From positions 1-11,650 of the forward strand of contig JADLHH010000252.1 of assembly GCA_020848855.1 (NCBI GenBank): a stretch of DNA of 11,650 nt, given 5' to 3'. The DNA is from Anaerolineae bacterium. GTDB taxonomy: Bacteria > Chloroflexota > Anaerolineae > Aggregatilineales > Phototrophicaceae. The notes beneath the pieces are model-generated. The model had not been told where the DNA came from. It saw only the letters and a program-made list of their open reading frames with translations, and made no database searches. Every line of letters begins with the position of its first letter. Position 1 is the stretch's first letter. Of this stretch, positions 1 to 6,980 are shown in pieces. A program made the position numbers and the translations under genes.

Positions 1-815
1 ACGATGACCTCACCGGCGACCAGACCGGGCAGCACCCAGCCGATCGTGCTGATGAACGGGTTCAGCGCATAGCGGACGGGGTATTTCCACAACAGCCGGC
101 GCTCGGATAATCCTTTCGCGCGAGCGGTATCGACGTAGGGTTTGTTCAACTCGTCAAGCAGGTTGGCGCGCATCGTGCGGATCAAGCCCGCGACGCCCGC
201 CGAGCCGATGATCAGAACTGGCAGCCATAAATGTCGGAGCAGGTCAACGAATTTTTCGACGCTCCAGGGCGCGGTGACGTATTCGGATGAGAACAAGCCG
301 GTCATCACCGTACCCAGATAGCGATATCCCAGGTATAAGATGATTAATCCCAGCAGGAAATTCGGCACCGCCAAGCCGATCATGCCGAGGAAAGTGGCAA
401 TGTAGTCGCCGAGCGAGTATTTGTGGGTTGCCGAATAGACACCAATCGGCAAGCCGATCGCAAAGATGAATAGCACCGTCGTCAGCGTGACGGCGAACGT
501 CATGGGCAGGCGTTCGACGATCAGTTCCTTGGCGTCGCGCCGGAGCGAGAGCGAGTAGCCGAAGTTGCCTTCGATGACGATATTGCGTATCCACTTGAAG
601 TACTGTTCCGGCAGCGAGTCGTTCAAGCCGTACTGTTCGCGCAGTTCGGCAATGATTTCAGGCGTAATTTCGTCCGCTCCCTGCGCCATCATCTCGGAAA
701 CCAGATTGGTCACGTAGTCGCCGGGCGGGAGCTGGATCACGGCGAACGAGATGATCGTGATGACCCAGACTGTGAAAATCATATAGATGAAACGACGAAA
801 CAGATATTTCTTCAC
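1..815 (-). CDS. DppB/OppB-type ABC transporter permease, 3' end off the left edge
   Basis: Inner-membrane permease of a peptide/nickel/oligosaccharide-type (family 5) ABC importer, forming half of the channel with a DppC-type partner presumably encoded just left of the window. Reading the minus strand from a GTG at 815 gives 271 uninterrupted residues (MKKYLFRRF...). It opens with a basic N-terminus and a first membrane helix at about 9-28. Further hydrophobic stretches lie near 105-125, 140-165 and 198-212. The family loop motif ARAKGLSERRLLWKYPVRYA (about 221-240) is the site that docks with the ATPase. Homologues usually run 310-340 residues, so roughly the last 50-60 are missing. An AAGGA ribosome site lies about 9 bases before the GTG, and no in-frame ATG is better placed. 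The gene follows the binding-protein gene by 86 bp, with a palindrome in the gap, so the two are probably one operon. The transported compound cannot be read from this protein. Confidence 0.9.
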   Translation of the reverse strand, partial: MKKYLFRRFIYMIFTVWVITIISFAVIQLPPGDYVTNLVSEMMAQGADEITPEIIAELREQYGLNDSLPEQYFKWIRNIVIEGNFGYSLSLRRDAKELIVERLPMTFAVTLTTVLFIFAIGLPIGVYSATHKYSLGDYIATFLGMIGLAVPNFLLGLIILYLGYRYLGTVMTGLFSSEYVTAPWSVEKFVDLLRHLWLPVLIIGSAGVAGLIRTMRANLLDELNKPYVDTARAKGLSERRLLWKYPVRYALNPFISTIGWVLPGLVAGEVI

Positions 816-849
816 GACGGTTTCCTTAAGCCTAAGTTGGCGTGTCGTG

Positions 850-877
850 GGGATGCACCCCATATGGGGTGCATCCC
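850..877. repeat. Perfect 28-bp palindrome between binding-protein and permease genes
   Basis: The arm GGGATGCACCCCAT is followed at once by its exact reverse complement, with the dyad centre at 863/864. As RNA it folds into a 12-bp stem with an ATAT loop. It lies between the stop of the family 5 binding-protein gene (902) and the GTG of the permease gene (815). No T-run follows it in the direction of transcription, so it is a poor intrinsic terminator. A stem that protects the upstream message from 3' exonucleases, giving more binding protein than permease, is the likelier role. A protein-binding site is also possible. Confidence 0.75.
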
Positions 878-901
878 TGTATTACGGGTTGTGCTGCTTG
901 A

Positions 902-2851
902 TTATTCGATGATGTACCACTGTTCGGGGTACTTGATCTTCTGGACGCCTTCGATCCACCCGGCGATCCACTCATCCGGCTGGTTGCCCAAACGCGCGTT
1001 GTAGGGCTGGAAGCCCGGCGCCGGGCGGGCAATGCCGAGTGCCCAGAAGTTATCAGCGGCGGATTGCAGGACTTTCGCCATTTCTGCAATCTGAAGTTCT
1101 TGGGTCGGCTGCGCAAGGACGTTTTCCCACGCGGCGCGGTAATCCAGCATCTCCTGCGGCATTTCGACGGTCACGGCTTCTGCCGAATTGGTGCGCCAGT
1201 AGTACCAGGCGTTGCCGAACATGCCGAAGTATTCGCCGGGGATGTAATAGCGCGGGTCGAGAATACCCGTCAAGCCTGCGCCACCTTCACCCGTGTAGAG
1301 GGTCACCTGCAGGTTGTTGTTCTCTTTGTTTTCGACGAACTGGTCGTTCGCCATCGCGTTCAACGTGACCTTGACGCCAACGGCGTCCCAGTAGCCGATC
1401 AGCAGTTCGGCGGTTTGCACCCACGTCGTGCCGTAGGACAGGTCGTTGGAGACCGAGAAGACCAGCGACAGCGGCTGACCGTCCGGGCGCAGGCGATAGC
1501 CGTCGGCGCCGCGATCCGGGATCACCTTGTCGAGGTACTCGTTCGCCAGATCAACATCATATTCGGTGTACTGGGTGGCGAGCTGCTCGTGGTAGAGCGG
1601 CGAGCTGGGCAGCGGCGAGGCTTGCGCTGGTTCGCCCTGACCGAACTGGACGATCTCGATGATCTCCGGGCGGTTAATAGCGTAGGACATGCCGATGCGG
1701 AAATCCTTGTTGGCGAAGATGTCCGCCAGCACCGGGTCGTCAATCGTGCGGTTGAAGTGGATGGTGTTGGACACTCCTTGATCGCCGGGCGCTGCCGAAA
1801 TCTTGATCGGCGCGCCGTTGTCCATCGCGTCGTAGTACAGGACGCGCTCTGGCGGGCCACCAGGGTCTTTCACGTAGTCGAGGTCGCCGTTGATCATCGC
1901 CAGGGTGCGACCTTCGTTATCCTGATAGGAAATGCCGACGATTTCGTCGATGTACGGAAGCTGGTTACCCTCGGTGTCGACCTTCCAGTAGTAGGGGTTG
2001 CGCGCCATCGTCATCTGCGTGTTGCCGCCCAGAACCGACGTGGGAACCCAGGGGAACAGCAGCGGGCGATCCAGGTTGTTCCAGTAGTTGTTGGTGTCGT
2101 CGGTCGGACCAGAGGCTTTCCGGTTGAACAGACCGACCCAGTTTTCCACGCCTTCTTCCGCCGCGACCAGCTCATCGATGCCGTCCGGGTTGTAGGTTAT
2201 GTGGAACTGCGACAGATAGTGCTTGGGGAACCACGTAATGTGGCGTCCCGACCAGGTCGCCAGCGTGTACAGGAACGTGCCGTTGGGGCTGGCGAACGTG
2301 AACTTGACGGCGTAATCGTCAATCTTTTCAGCCTTGAAGTCGGCGGCGCCTTCACGCGGCAGCCAGTCGGCGGTGGGTCCACCGGCGGTCAGTTCTTCGT
2401 TGAACAGGACATCGTCGATATAGAACATGATATCGTCGGCGGTGAAGTCCACGCCGTCCGACCACTTCATGCCCTCACGCAGGTGGAAGGTGTATTCGCG
2501 AACGTCGTCGCTCACTTCCCAGCTTTCGGCGATGTTCGGCACAATGCCGGAGAAATCGGGCGCCCACGAAACGAGGTTTTCCCAGCCGGCGATGTACCAC
2601 AGACCGCCCCAGCCGGGGTTGGTCCCGGTGAAGCCGACGCGCATCGTGCCGCCGTATTTGCCCACTTCGTTAAACGGAGTAACGACGGCAGGGTTTGCGG
2701 GCAGGCGTTCGCTAACAGGCGGTAACGCGCCAGAGTCAACCTGCGCGTCCAGCATTGGCGACTGGCTGTAGTCCTGCGCGGAGATGCTGGCGGCGCCCAG
2801 GACGGTAACCAGTGTCAATAGGGTCAGGAGAAATAGTGCTTTGTACTTCAT
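902..2851 (-). CDS. Family 5 extracellular solute-binding protein of an ABC importer
   Basis: Secreted substrate-capture protein of a peptide/oligosaccharide-type importer, 649 residues. Residues 1-26 form a Sec signal peptide: MKYK, then a leucine-rich core, then an ASISA-Q junction. There is no lipobox cysteine. The mature part carries the SBP_bac_5 core: GKYGGTMRVGF at about 64-74, the AESWEVSDD segment from about 108, TFHLREGMKWSDG at 121-133 and FTADD at 136-140. It is clearly longer than classical DppA/OppA proteins (about 500-540 residues). Long family 5 proteins include sugar-oligomer binders as well as peptide binders, and the neighbours here are sugar-related, so an oligosaccharide ligand is a fair inference but not shown. 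The ATG at 2851 has a GGGAG ribosome site about 10 bases upstream. It leads the operon with the DppB-type permease. Confidence 0.93.
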   Translation of the reverse strand: MKYKALFLLTLLTLVTVLGAASISAQDYSQSPMLDAQVDSGALPPVSERLPANPAVVTPFNEVGKYGGTMRVGFTGTNPGWGGLWYIAGWENLVSWAPDFSGIVPNIAESWEVSDDVREYTFHLREGMKWSDGVDFTADDIMFYIDDVLFNEELTAGGPTADWLPREGAADFKAEKIDDYAVKFTFASPNGTFLYTLATWSGRHITWFPKHYLSQFHITYNPDGIDELVAAEEGVENWVGLFNRKASGPTDDTNNYWNNLDRPLLFPWVPTSVLGGNTQMTMARNPYYWKVDTEGNQLPYIDEIVGISYQDNEGRTLAMINGDLDYVKDPGGPPERVLYYDAMDNGAPIKISAAPGDQGVSNTIHFNRTIDDPVLADIFANKDFRIGMSYAINRPEIIEIVQFGQGEPAQASPLPSSPLYHEQLATQYTEYDVDLANEYLDKVIPDRGADGYRLRPDGQPLSLVFSVSNDLSYGTTWVQTAELLIGYWDAVGVKVTLNAMANDQFVENKENNNLQVTLYTGEGGAGLTGILDPRYYIPGEYFGMFGNAWYYWRTNSAEAVTVEMPQEMLDYRAAWENVLAQPTQELQIAEMAKVLQSAADNFWALGIARPAPGFQPYNARLGNQPDEWIAGWIEGVQKIKYPEQWYIIE

Positions 2852-2935
2852 TTTGGATGGCTCCCGCTAGTAATCATTTACTGGCAAATAAACGGCTCGT
2901 GCCCATCCACTTTTCGCGTGATCGCCCTGCATTTG

Positions 2936-2944
2936 TGCTACAAT
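2936..2944 (+). promoter_or_regulatory. Extended -10 promoter-like sequence with no gene behind it
   Basis: TGCTACAAT fits the extended -10 pattern TGnTATAAT with one mismatch. There is no convincing -35 box 16-18 bases upstream. It faces right, into the structured element at 3012-3085 and then antisense into lacI. If active it would start a short RNA near 2951. Chance occurrence is quite possible. Confidence 0.25.
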
Positions 2945-3011
2945 GAGGCGCGAAAAGGGTCTGGATTTGGGTGTGCTATCCGATCAAACTCAGGCTCCTT
3001 TCACTCACTTC

Positions 3012-3085
3012 GAGTTGACCGGGCGCGTCTGAAATCAGACCTGACCTTTGCCGAGGGAGTCTGTTCAATGCGCCCCGGTCAATTC
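3012..3085. ncRNA. Three-way-junction inverted repeat 16 bases past the lacI stop
   Basis: An outer stem pairs 3012-3026 with 3070-3085: 15 pairs including one G-T, with one bulged base. Its core is TTGACCGGGCGC against GCGCCCCGGTCAA. Inside, directly against the stem, is a hairpin at 3027-3040 (GTCTG-AAAT-CAGAC), and then a weaker one at 3043-3061 (GACCTT with AGG..GTC, two bases bulged). The element starts 16 bases after the lacI stop codon on the minus strand, so it may form a 3' stem of the lacI message. On the plus strand it lies downstream of an extended -10 and could be part of a small RNA. Neither side shows a clean T-run terminator. I do not recognise a known RNA family, so the strand and role are open. 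Confidence 0.4.
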
Positions 3086-3100
3086 CCATTGCGCTCTTGT

Positions 3101-4162
3101 TTATCGGGCAGGCTGCACCTGTCCGGTTGCGCACTTCGCTACCGAGTCCCGCACCACGAGCTGCGTGCCAATCAACGTCGTGATCGCCGGTCGGTCAAGG
3201 TTAAGCGCCCGCTCGTAAATCTGGCGGACCGCCAGCCCACCCATCAGCTCTTTGTCGATTCGCATCGTCGTGAGCGGGGGGTGGGCGTCCCGTGCGTAGG
3301 GTGTATCGTCAAAGCCAACGAAGGAAATGTCCTCTGGTATGCGACGCCCCATGTCGAGGGCGGCGCGCATGGCGCTCTGGGCGACATCGTCGTTGCAGGC
3401 GAAGATCGCCGTGATTTCGGGCGCGCGCTGCAGGAGGCGCACGGTTGCCGCGTAGGCGGATTCGCCCTGGAGCAGTCCATCCTCGATGTATTCCTGGGTG
3501 ATGCGGTGTTCGGAGAGCGCTCTCACATAACCCAAACGTCGTTCGCGGATGCCGGGATGTTCCGGGGCTTGATCGGTGCTGCCGATCAAGCCAATTCGGG
3601 TGTGCCCATTCTCGATGAGGTAGGTGACGGCGTTGTATGCCCCGCGGATATTGTGCGTGATGATCGTGTCGCATTCGATGCCGGTTGCGTAGGCATCGAC
3701 CACCACGACCGGGACGTGACGCGGAATGTGCCGGACAATCGTCCGTTCGTTGAAGACGACGCCGACAATCACGACGCCATCCACATCCCCATTTTCGAGC
3801 AGGGGCGCCCAGGTCGTGGCGTGGCTGAATTCGTCGACCGGGAGGCTGGCGTACATCAGGTTAAGACCGAGACGTTCACATTCGTCTTCGACGCCGCACA
3901 GGACGGCGTAGTAAAACGGATCGAGCCGGGGGAGCGCTCCCGGATCGCGCTTGACAATAACGCCGACGGTGTTGATCTTGGCGGCAACGGTGGTGGGGAT
4001 GCGAATCTGAAGCTTGTATCCCAGGTCGGCTGCGGCTTTGAGGACGAGCGAGCGGGTTGTCGGCAGAACGTTGGATTTGTTATTCAGCGCACGCGACGCC
4101 GTACCGAGCGATACTCCGGCGGCTTGAGCGACGTCACGTAGCGATGGTGTTGATTTTGTCAT
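3101..4162 (-). CDS. LacI-family transcriptional regulator
   Basis: Cytoplasmic DNA-binding repressor of carbohydrate genes, 353 residues, the usual length for the family. The N-terminus (about 5-50) is a LacI helix-turn-helix: SLRDVAQAAGVSLGTASRAL, then a segment ending in DLGYKL that leads to the hinge. The rest is a periplasmic-binding-protein-like sugar-sensing domain, with NTVGVIVKRD, FACNDDVAQSAMRAA and ISFVGFDDTPYA as typical landmarks. I start it at the ATG at 4162 because family members begin a few residues before the helix-turn-helix. An ATG at 4207 in the same frame would add 15 atypical residues and run through the candidate operator. Neither start has a good ribosome site. It is divergent from the dehydratase-dehydrogenase operon and shares a control region with it. 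The effector is unknown. Confidence 0.93.
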   Translation of the reverse strand: MTKSTPSLRDVAQAAGVSLGTASRALNNKSNVLPTTRSLVLKAAADLGYKLQIRIPTTVAAKINTVGVIVKRDPGALPRLDPFYYAVLCGVEDECERLGLNLMYASLPVDEFSHATTWAPLLENGDVDGVVIVGVVFNERTIVRHIPRHVPVVVVDAYATGIECDTIITHNIRGAYNAVTYLIENGHTRIGLIGSTDQAPEHPGIRERRLGYVRALSEHRITQEYIEDGLLQGESAYAATVRLLQRAPEITAIFACNDDVAQSAMRAALDMGRRIPEDISFVGFDDTPYARDAHPPLTTMRIDKELMGGLAVRQIYERALNLDRPAITTLIGTQLVVRDSVAKCATGQVQPAR

Positions 4163-4202
4163 TGCAATTTTAGATCTGCTAGAATGATTTCTAAGTGTAT
4201 GA

Positions 4203-4223
4203 AACATGTTTAATGAACATTTT
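4203..4223. promoter_or_regulatory. Candidate LacI-type operator, imperfect 21-bp dyad
   Basis: The core ATGTT (4206-4210) and AACAT (4216-4220) are inverted around 4213. Over 4203-4223, eight of ten pairs match. It sits between lacI and the plus-strand operon and would overlap the start point of the lacI promoter proposed at 4226-4254. The central CG common in LacI-family operators is missing, so another binder is possible. The 9-mer CATGTTTAA within it recurs at 7818-7826, just ahead of the sugar-binding-protein gene. Confidence 0.4.
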
Positions 4224-4225
4224 CA

Positions 4226-4254
4226 AGAGTAATTCAAAATAATGCGACTGTCAA
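4226..4254 (-). promoter_or_regulatory. Possible lacI promoter
   Basis: On the minus strand an exact TTGACA (4254-4249) is followed by a 17-base spacer and TACTCT (4231-4226). The -35 is perfect, but the -10 matches TATAAT at only three positions. A start near 4219 would fall inside the dyad at 4203-4223, which would suit self-repression. Confidence 0.35.
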
Positions 4255-4278
4255 CAAATTTCATCGGAGACGTTTTTT

Positions 4279-4384
4279 ATGCCCGTAAATTCGCTTTCTG
4301 ACGACCAGATTCAGCATTTCATTCCGATACGGCTTCATTCACCTGACCGATTGTTTCGACCGGGACTTCGCCTGGAAATCGTAG
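4279..4384 (+). pseudogene. Decayed 5' end of a phytanoyl-CoA dioxygenase (PhyH)-like gene
   Basis: An ATG at 4279, with a GGAGA ribosome site at 4266-4270, opens a frame reading MPVNSLSDDQIQHFI. The next frame continues from 4325 as RYGFIHLTDCFDRDFAWKS and stops at 4382-4384. Joined across a one-base shift near 4324, these give the pattern of PhyH-family N-termini (L-x-x-x-Q-I-x-x-F-I-x-x-G-F-[IV]-x-L followed by C-F-x-R-x-F-A). A third frame around 4398-4421 (GFDDSRST) may be more of it. The first frame alone stops at 4429-4431 and would give a 50-residue peptide. The recognition is by eye and covers only about 35 residues. If right, an Fe(II)/2-oxoglutarate oxygenase gene once started here and lost about 85-90% of its length. 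The rest of 4163-4493 holds the operator and the dehydratase ribosome site; I see nothing else in it. Confidence 0.5.
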
Positions 4385-4493
4385 GGCAGCGTCACGCGGG
4401 TTCGACGATTCCCGTTCGACGCAATGTTTGACGCGGCTGGCGTCTACATGTATTTTTGTTTTCCGTAGCCTGAACGTCGAGGAGGTCGTTGGC

Positions 4494-5360
4494 ATGAGCA
4501 ATGAGAATCTGTTTCTGGTGCGCTACCGCGCGGCGGACGGGACGGATGAGCTGGGGCTGGAACAGGGAGGCGCGGTCAGTCCGCTCGCGGGGATGCAGCT
4601 TGACGGGCTGCTTTCCGCCGACGCGCCCGCCGCCGCCGACCTGATCGACGTGCTGCGCCGTGCCGCGCAGCCGGCGGTGGCTTCGGTTGCCTTGCAGCCC
4701 CCGGTGAGCGGGCAGGAAGTTTGGGCGTCGGGCGTCACCTACAAGCGCAGCGAAGAAGCCCGCGAAGCCGAGTCGAACAACAGCACGATCTACACGCGGG
4801 TGTACAGCGCCGTCCGCCCCGAACTGTTTTTCAAAGCCAATGGTTACGAAGCGGTTGGCACGGGCGATCAGGTCGGTATTCGCTACGACGCGACCTGGTC
4901 GGTTCCAGAGCCGGAACTGGTCGTCGTGCTGAACGCGCGCATGGAAGTCGTCGGCTTCACCATCGGCAACGATATGAGTTCGCGCGATATCGAAGGCGAG
5001 AACCCGCTGTATCTGCCGCAGGCGAAAGTGTACGAGCGGGCGTGCGCGGTGGGTCCGCGCATCTGGCTTCAGCCGGGCGCGGCGGTATTTCCCGAACTCG
5101 ACATCGACCTGAAGATCGAGCGCGGCGGGCAGGTCGCTTTCAGCGGTCAAACCTCGACGACTTCGCTGCACCGCAAGCTGGCGGAGCTGGTCGAATACCT
5201 GGGGCGGTGCAAGCGCTTCCCCAAAGGTGCGCTGCTTTTCACCGGAACCGGGGTCGTCCCGCCGGACTCGTTCACACTGGCGGAAGGCGATACGGTTCGC
5301 ATTCGCATCGAGCCGATTGGCGAGTTGGTGAACACGGTTTGTGTGGTGGGCAAGGCATAG
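4494..5360 (+). CDS. FAH-family 2-keto-3-deoxy-pentonate dehydratase-like enzyme
   Basis: Cytoplasmic enzyme of the fumarylacetoacetate hydrolase fold, 288 residues. Within the fold it resembles the 2-keto-3-deoxy-D-arabinonate/xylonate dehydratases (KdaD/XylX type), which turn a 2-keto-3-deoxy-pentonate into 2-oxoglutarate semialdehyde. Evidence: VWASGVTYKRSEEAR (about 76-90), the metal-site motif SVPEPEL (136-142, likely ligands Glu139 and Glu141), then GFTIGNDMSSRDIEGENPLY (154-173, likely ligand Asp160), then LPQAKVYERACAVGP, and FTGTGVVPPDSFTLAEGD near the C-terminus. The aldehyde dehydrogenase gene begins 16 bp after its stop, which fits the next step of that pathway. The ATG at 4494 has an excellent GGAGG site 8 bases upstream; an in-frame TTG at 4428 would add 22 unrelated residues. 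Another acylpyruvase or sugar-acid lyase activity cannot be ruled out. Confidence 0.88.
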   Translation: MSNENLFLVRYRAADGTDELGLEQGGAVSPLAGMQLDGLLSADAPAAADLIDVLRRAAQPAVASVALQPPVSGQEVWASGVTYKRSEEAREAESNNSTIYTRVYSAVRPELFFKANGYEAVGTGDQVGIRYDATWSVPEPELVVVLNARMEVVGFTIGNDMSSRDIEGENPLYLPQAKVYERACAVGPRIWLQPGAAVFPELDIDLKIERGGQVAFSGQTSTTSLHRKLAELVEYLGRCKRFPKGALLFTGTGVVPPDSFTLAEGDTVRIRIEPIGELVNTVCVVGKA

Positions 5361-5376
5361 GAAAGGCAGTTACAGC

Positions 5377-6831
5377 ATGAAACGGTATCAACTTCTGATC
5401 GACGGCGAATGGCGCGATCCTGCCAGCGGCAACTGGACGCCGAATCGCAACCCCGCCGATACCGACGACGTAATCGGCGAATTCGCTTCGGCGAACGAAG
5501 CCGACGTAAATGCTGCGGTCGAGGCGGCAGAGCGGGCGTTCGCCGGCTGGCGCGGGACGCCGATGGTCAAGCGCGGCGATATTCTGTACAAAGCGGCGAA
5601 CCTGCTGGAAGCGCGGCTGGAAGAAGTCGCGCAGGCGATGACCCGCGAAGAAGGCAAGACGCTGCCCGAAGCGCGCGGCGAGACAGCGCGCGGCGTCGCC
5701 ATCCTGCGCTATTACGCGGGCGAGGCGTCGCAGCCGGACGGCGAAGTTTACCCGACTGCCCTGCCGAACCGGATGCTCTACACCAGGCGCGAGCCGGTCG
5801 GGGTCATCGGCTTGATCACGCCCTGGAACTTCCCGGTCGCCATCCCGCTGTGGAAGATCGCCCCGGCGCTGGTATACGGCAATACGCTGGTGTTCAAGCC
5901 CGCCGACCTGACGCCGCTGACCGCGTGGCATATCGCCGACGTGCTGGCGCAGGCGGGGCTGCCCAGGGGCGTGCTGAACCTCGTCACCGGGTCGGGCAGG
6001 GTCGCGGGGAACGCCATCGTCGCCAACTCGGCGGTGAAGGCGATGAGCTTCACCGGATCGAACGGCGTCGGGCGCGGCATTCAGCGGCAGATGATGGAGC
6101 GCGGCGGCAAGGCTCAGTTGGAAATGGGCGGCAAGAATCCAGTCGTGGTGCTGGACGACGCCAACCTTGACCTCGGCGTCGAGATGGTCACGCGCGGGGC
6201 GATGAAATCGACCGGGCAGAAATGCACCGCCACCAGCCGCGTGTTTGTGCAGAAGGGCATCTACAACCGGTTCAGCCAGGCGTTAATCGAGAAGGTCAAG
6301 TCGCTGCGGGTCGGCAACGGCATGGACGCCGACACCTATCTCGGTCCGGCGGTCTCGCGCGAGCAGCAGCAGACGGTGCTGGAGTACTTGCAGATTGGCG
6401 CGCAGGAAGGCGCGGAAATCGGCGCGGGCGGTTCGCTGCTGTCCGGCGGCATCTACGACAAGGGCTTTTACGTCCAACCGACGGTGTTTCTGGACGCTGC
6501 CGTGAACAGCCGGCTGATGCAGGAAGAGATTTTCGGACCGGTCGTGGCGCTGGCGGCGGTGGATACGCTGGACGACGCCATCGAAGCGTCCAATGCCGTG
6601 CCGTATGGTCTCAGCGCGGCGATTGTCAGCCAGGACATCGGCAAGATCATGCGCTTCATCGACGGTATTCAGGCGGGGCTGGTGCACGTCAACGATGAGA
6701 CGGCAGGTGCCGAGCCGCAAGTTCCGTTCGGCGGCTTCAAAGAGTCGAGTTCGCATTCGCGCGAGCAGGGCAAGGCGGCGCGCGAATTCTATACCCAGAT
6801 CAAGACCGTCTACATGGATTACCCGGTTTAG
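5377..6831 (+). CDS. Aldehyde dehydrogenase, probable 2-oxoglutarate semialdehyde dehydrogenase
   Basis: NAD(P)+-dependent cytoplasmic aldehyde dehydrogenase, 484 residues, a full-length family member. Visible sites: TPWNFP (148-153, Asn151 of the oxyanion hole), VFKPAD (172-177, cofactor-binding Lys174), the FTGSNGVG turn (225-232) of the Rossmann fold, LEMGGKNP (248-255, general base Glu249), GQKCTATSR (280-288, nucleophile Cys283) and EEIFGPV (383-389, Glu384). All catalytic residues are present. The start is the ATG at 5377, with an AGGAAAGG ribosome site; an in-frame GTG at 5341 lies inside the upstream gene. Because it follows a keto-deoxy-pentonate dehydratase-like gene, oxidation of 2-oxoglutarate semialdehyde to 2-oxoglutarate is the best-supported role. 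Related family members oxidise succinate semialdehyde, glycolaldehyde or lactaldehyde, and the sequence alone does not settle this or the NAD/NADP choice. Confidence 0.93.
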   Translation: MKRYQLLIDGEWRDPASGNWTPNRNPADTDDVIGEFASANEADVNAAVEAAERAFAGWRGTPMVKRGDILYKAANLLEARLEEVAQAMTREEGKTLPEARGETARGVAILRYYAGEASQPDGEVYPTALPNRMLYTRREPVGVIGLITPWNFPVAIPLWKIAPALVYGNTLVFKPADLTPLTAWHIADVLAQAGLPRGVLNLVTGSGRVAGNAIVANSAVKAMSFTGSNGVGRGIQRQMMERGGKAQLEMGGKNPVVVLDDANLDLGVEMVTRGAMKSTGQKCTATSRVFVQKGIYNRFSQALIEKVKSLRVGNGMDADTYLGPAVSREQQQTVLEYLQIGAQEGAEIGAGGSLLSGGIYDKGFYVQPTVFLDAAVNSRLMQEEIFGPVVALAAVDTLDDAIEASNAVPYGLSAAIVSQDIGKIMRFIDGIQAGLVHVNDETAGAEPQVPFGGFKESSSHSREQGKAAREFYTQIKTVYMDYPV

Positions 6832-6842
6832 TCACTCCCTCG

Positions 6843-6870
6843 GCAGGGGCGGGACAAGCCTCGCCCCTGC
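6843..6870 (+). terminator. GC-rich hairpin after the aldehyde dehydrogenase gene
   Basis: GCAGGGGCG (6843-6851) pairs with CGCCCCTGC (6862-6870), and a G-T and a G-C pair continue into the loop. It begins 12 bases after the dehydrogenase stop and is followed by ATATTTCCCC, a short T-containing tail. This is a likely end of the two-gene catabolic operon, though the T-run is weak. The 10-mer CAGGGGCGGG here recurs in the hairpin at 11299-11339. Confidence 0.55.
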
Positions 6871-6916
6871 ATATTTCCCCGTTGTTCCCTCATCATCGAT
6901 GATTCACGGCAATTTC

Positions 6917-6945
6917 TTGACAGGTCTTGGCTTTTGCTCTAGCAT
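6917..6945 (+). promoter_or_regulatory. Promoter of the GntR regulator gene
   Basis: TTGACA (6917-6922), a 17-base spacer and TAGCAT (6940-6945, four of six matches to TATAAT) form the best sigma-70-like promoter I find in the window. Transcription would start near 6952, leaving only about 28 bases before the ATG at 6981. Confidence 0.6.
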
Positions 6946-6946
6946 C

Positions 6947-6960
6947 AATTATTGATAATT
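6947..6960. promoter_or_regulatory. AT-rich dyad at the GntR gene start point, candidate operator
   Basis: AATTAT-TG-ATAATT is a perfect inverted repeat with 6-bp arms. It lies directly after the -10 box and covers the predicted start point, where a bound repressor would block transcription. FadR-type GntR proteins bind short AT-rich palindromes and often control themselves, so self-regulation is the natural reading. Confidence 0.45.
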
Positions 6961-6980
6961 AATTGGCGAAAAATTCTTAT

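Noticed and set aside
850..877. The palindrome as an intrinsic terminator
   Set aside because: No T-run follows on either strand, and the permease gene just beyond appears to be in the same operon.
1064..2725. A 553-codon plus-strand open frame opposite the family 5 binding-protein gene
   Set aside because: It mirrors the whole coding region of a clear SBP_bac_5 gene, has no recognisable domain and is Arg/Val-rich. Long antisense frames are expected in GC-rich genes.
2918..4141. A 407-codon plus-strand open frame opposite lacI
   Set aside because: The LacI helix-turn-helix and sensor domain on the other strand are unmistakable, and the antisense product resembles nothing.
4428..4493. Upstream TTG start for the FAH-family gene
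   Set aside because: The extra 22 residues are unrelated to the family, and the ATG at 4494 has an ideal ribosome site.
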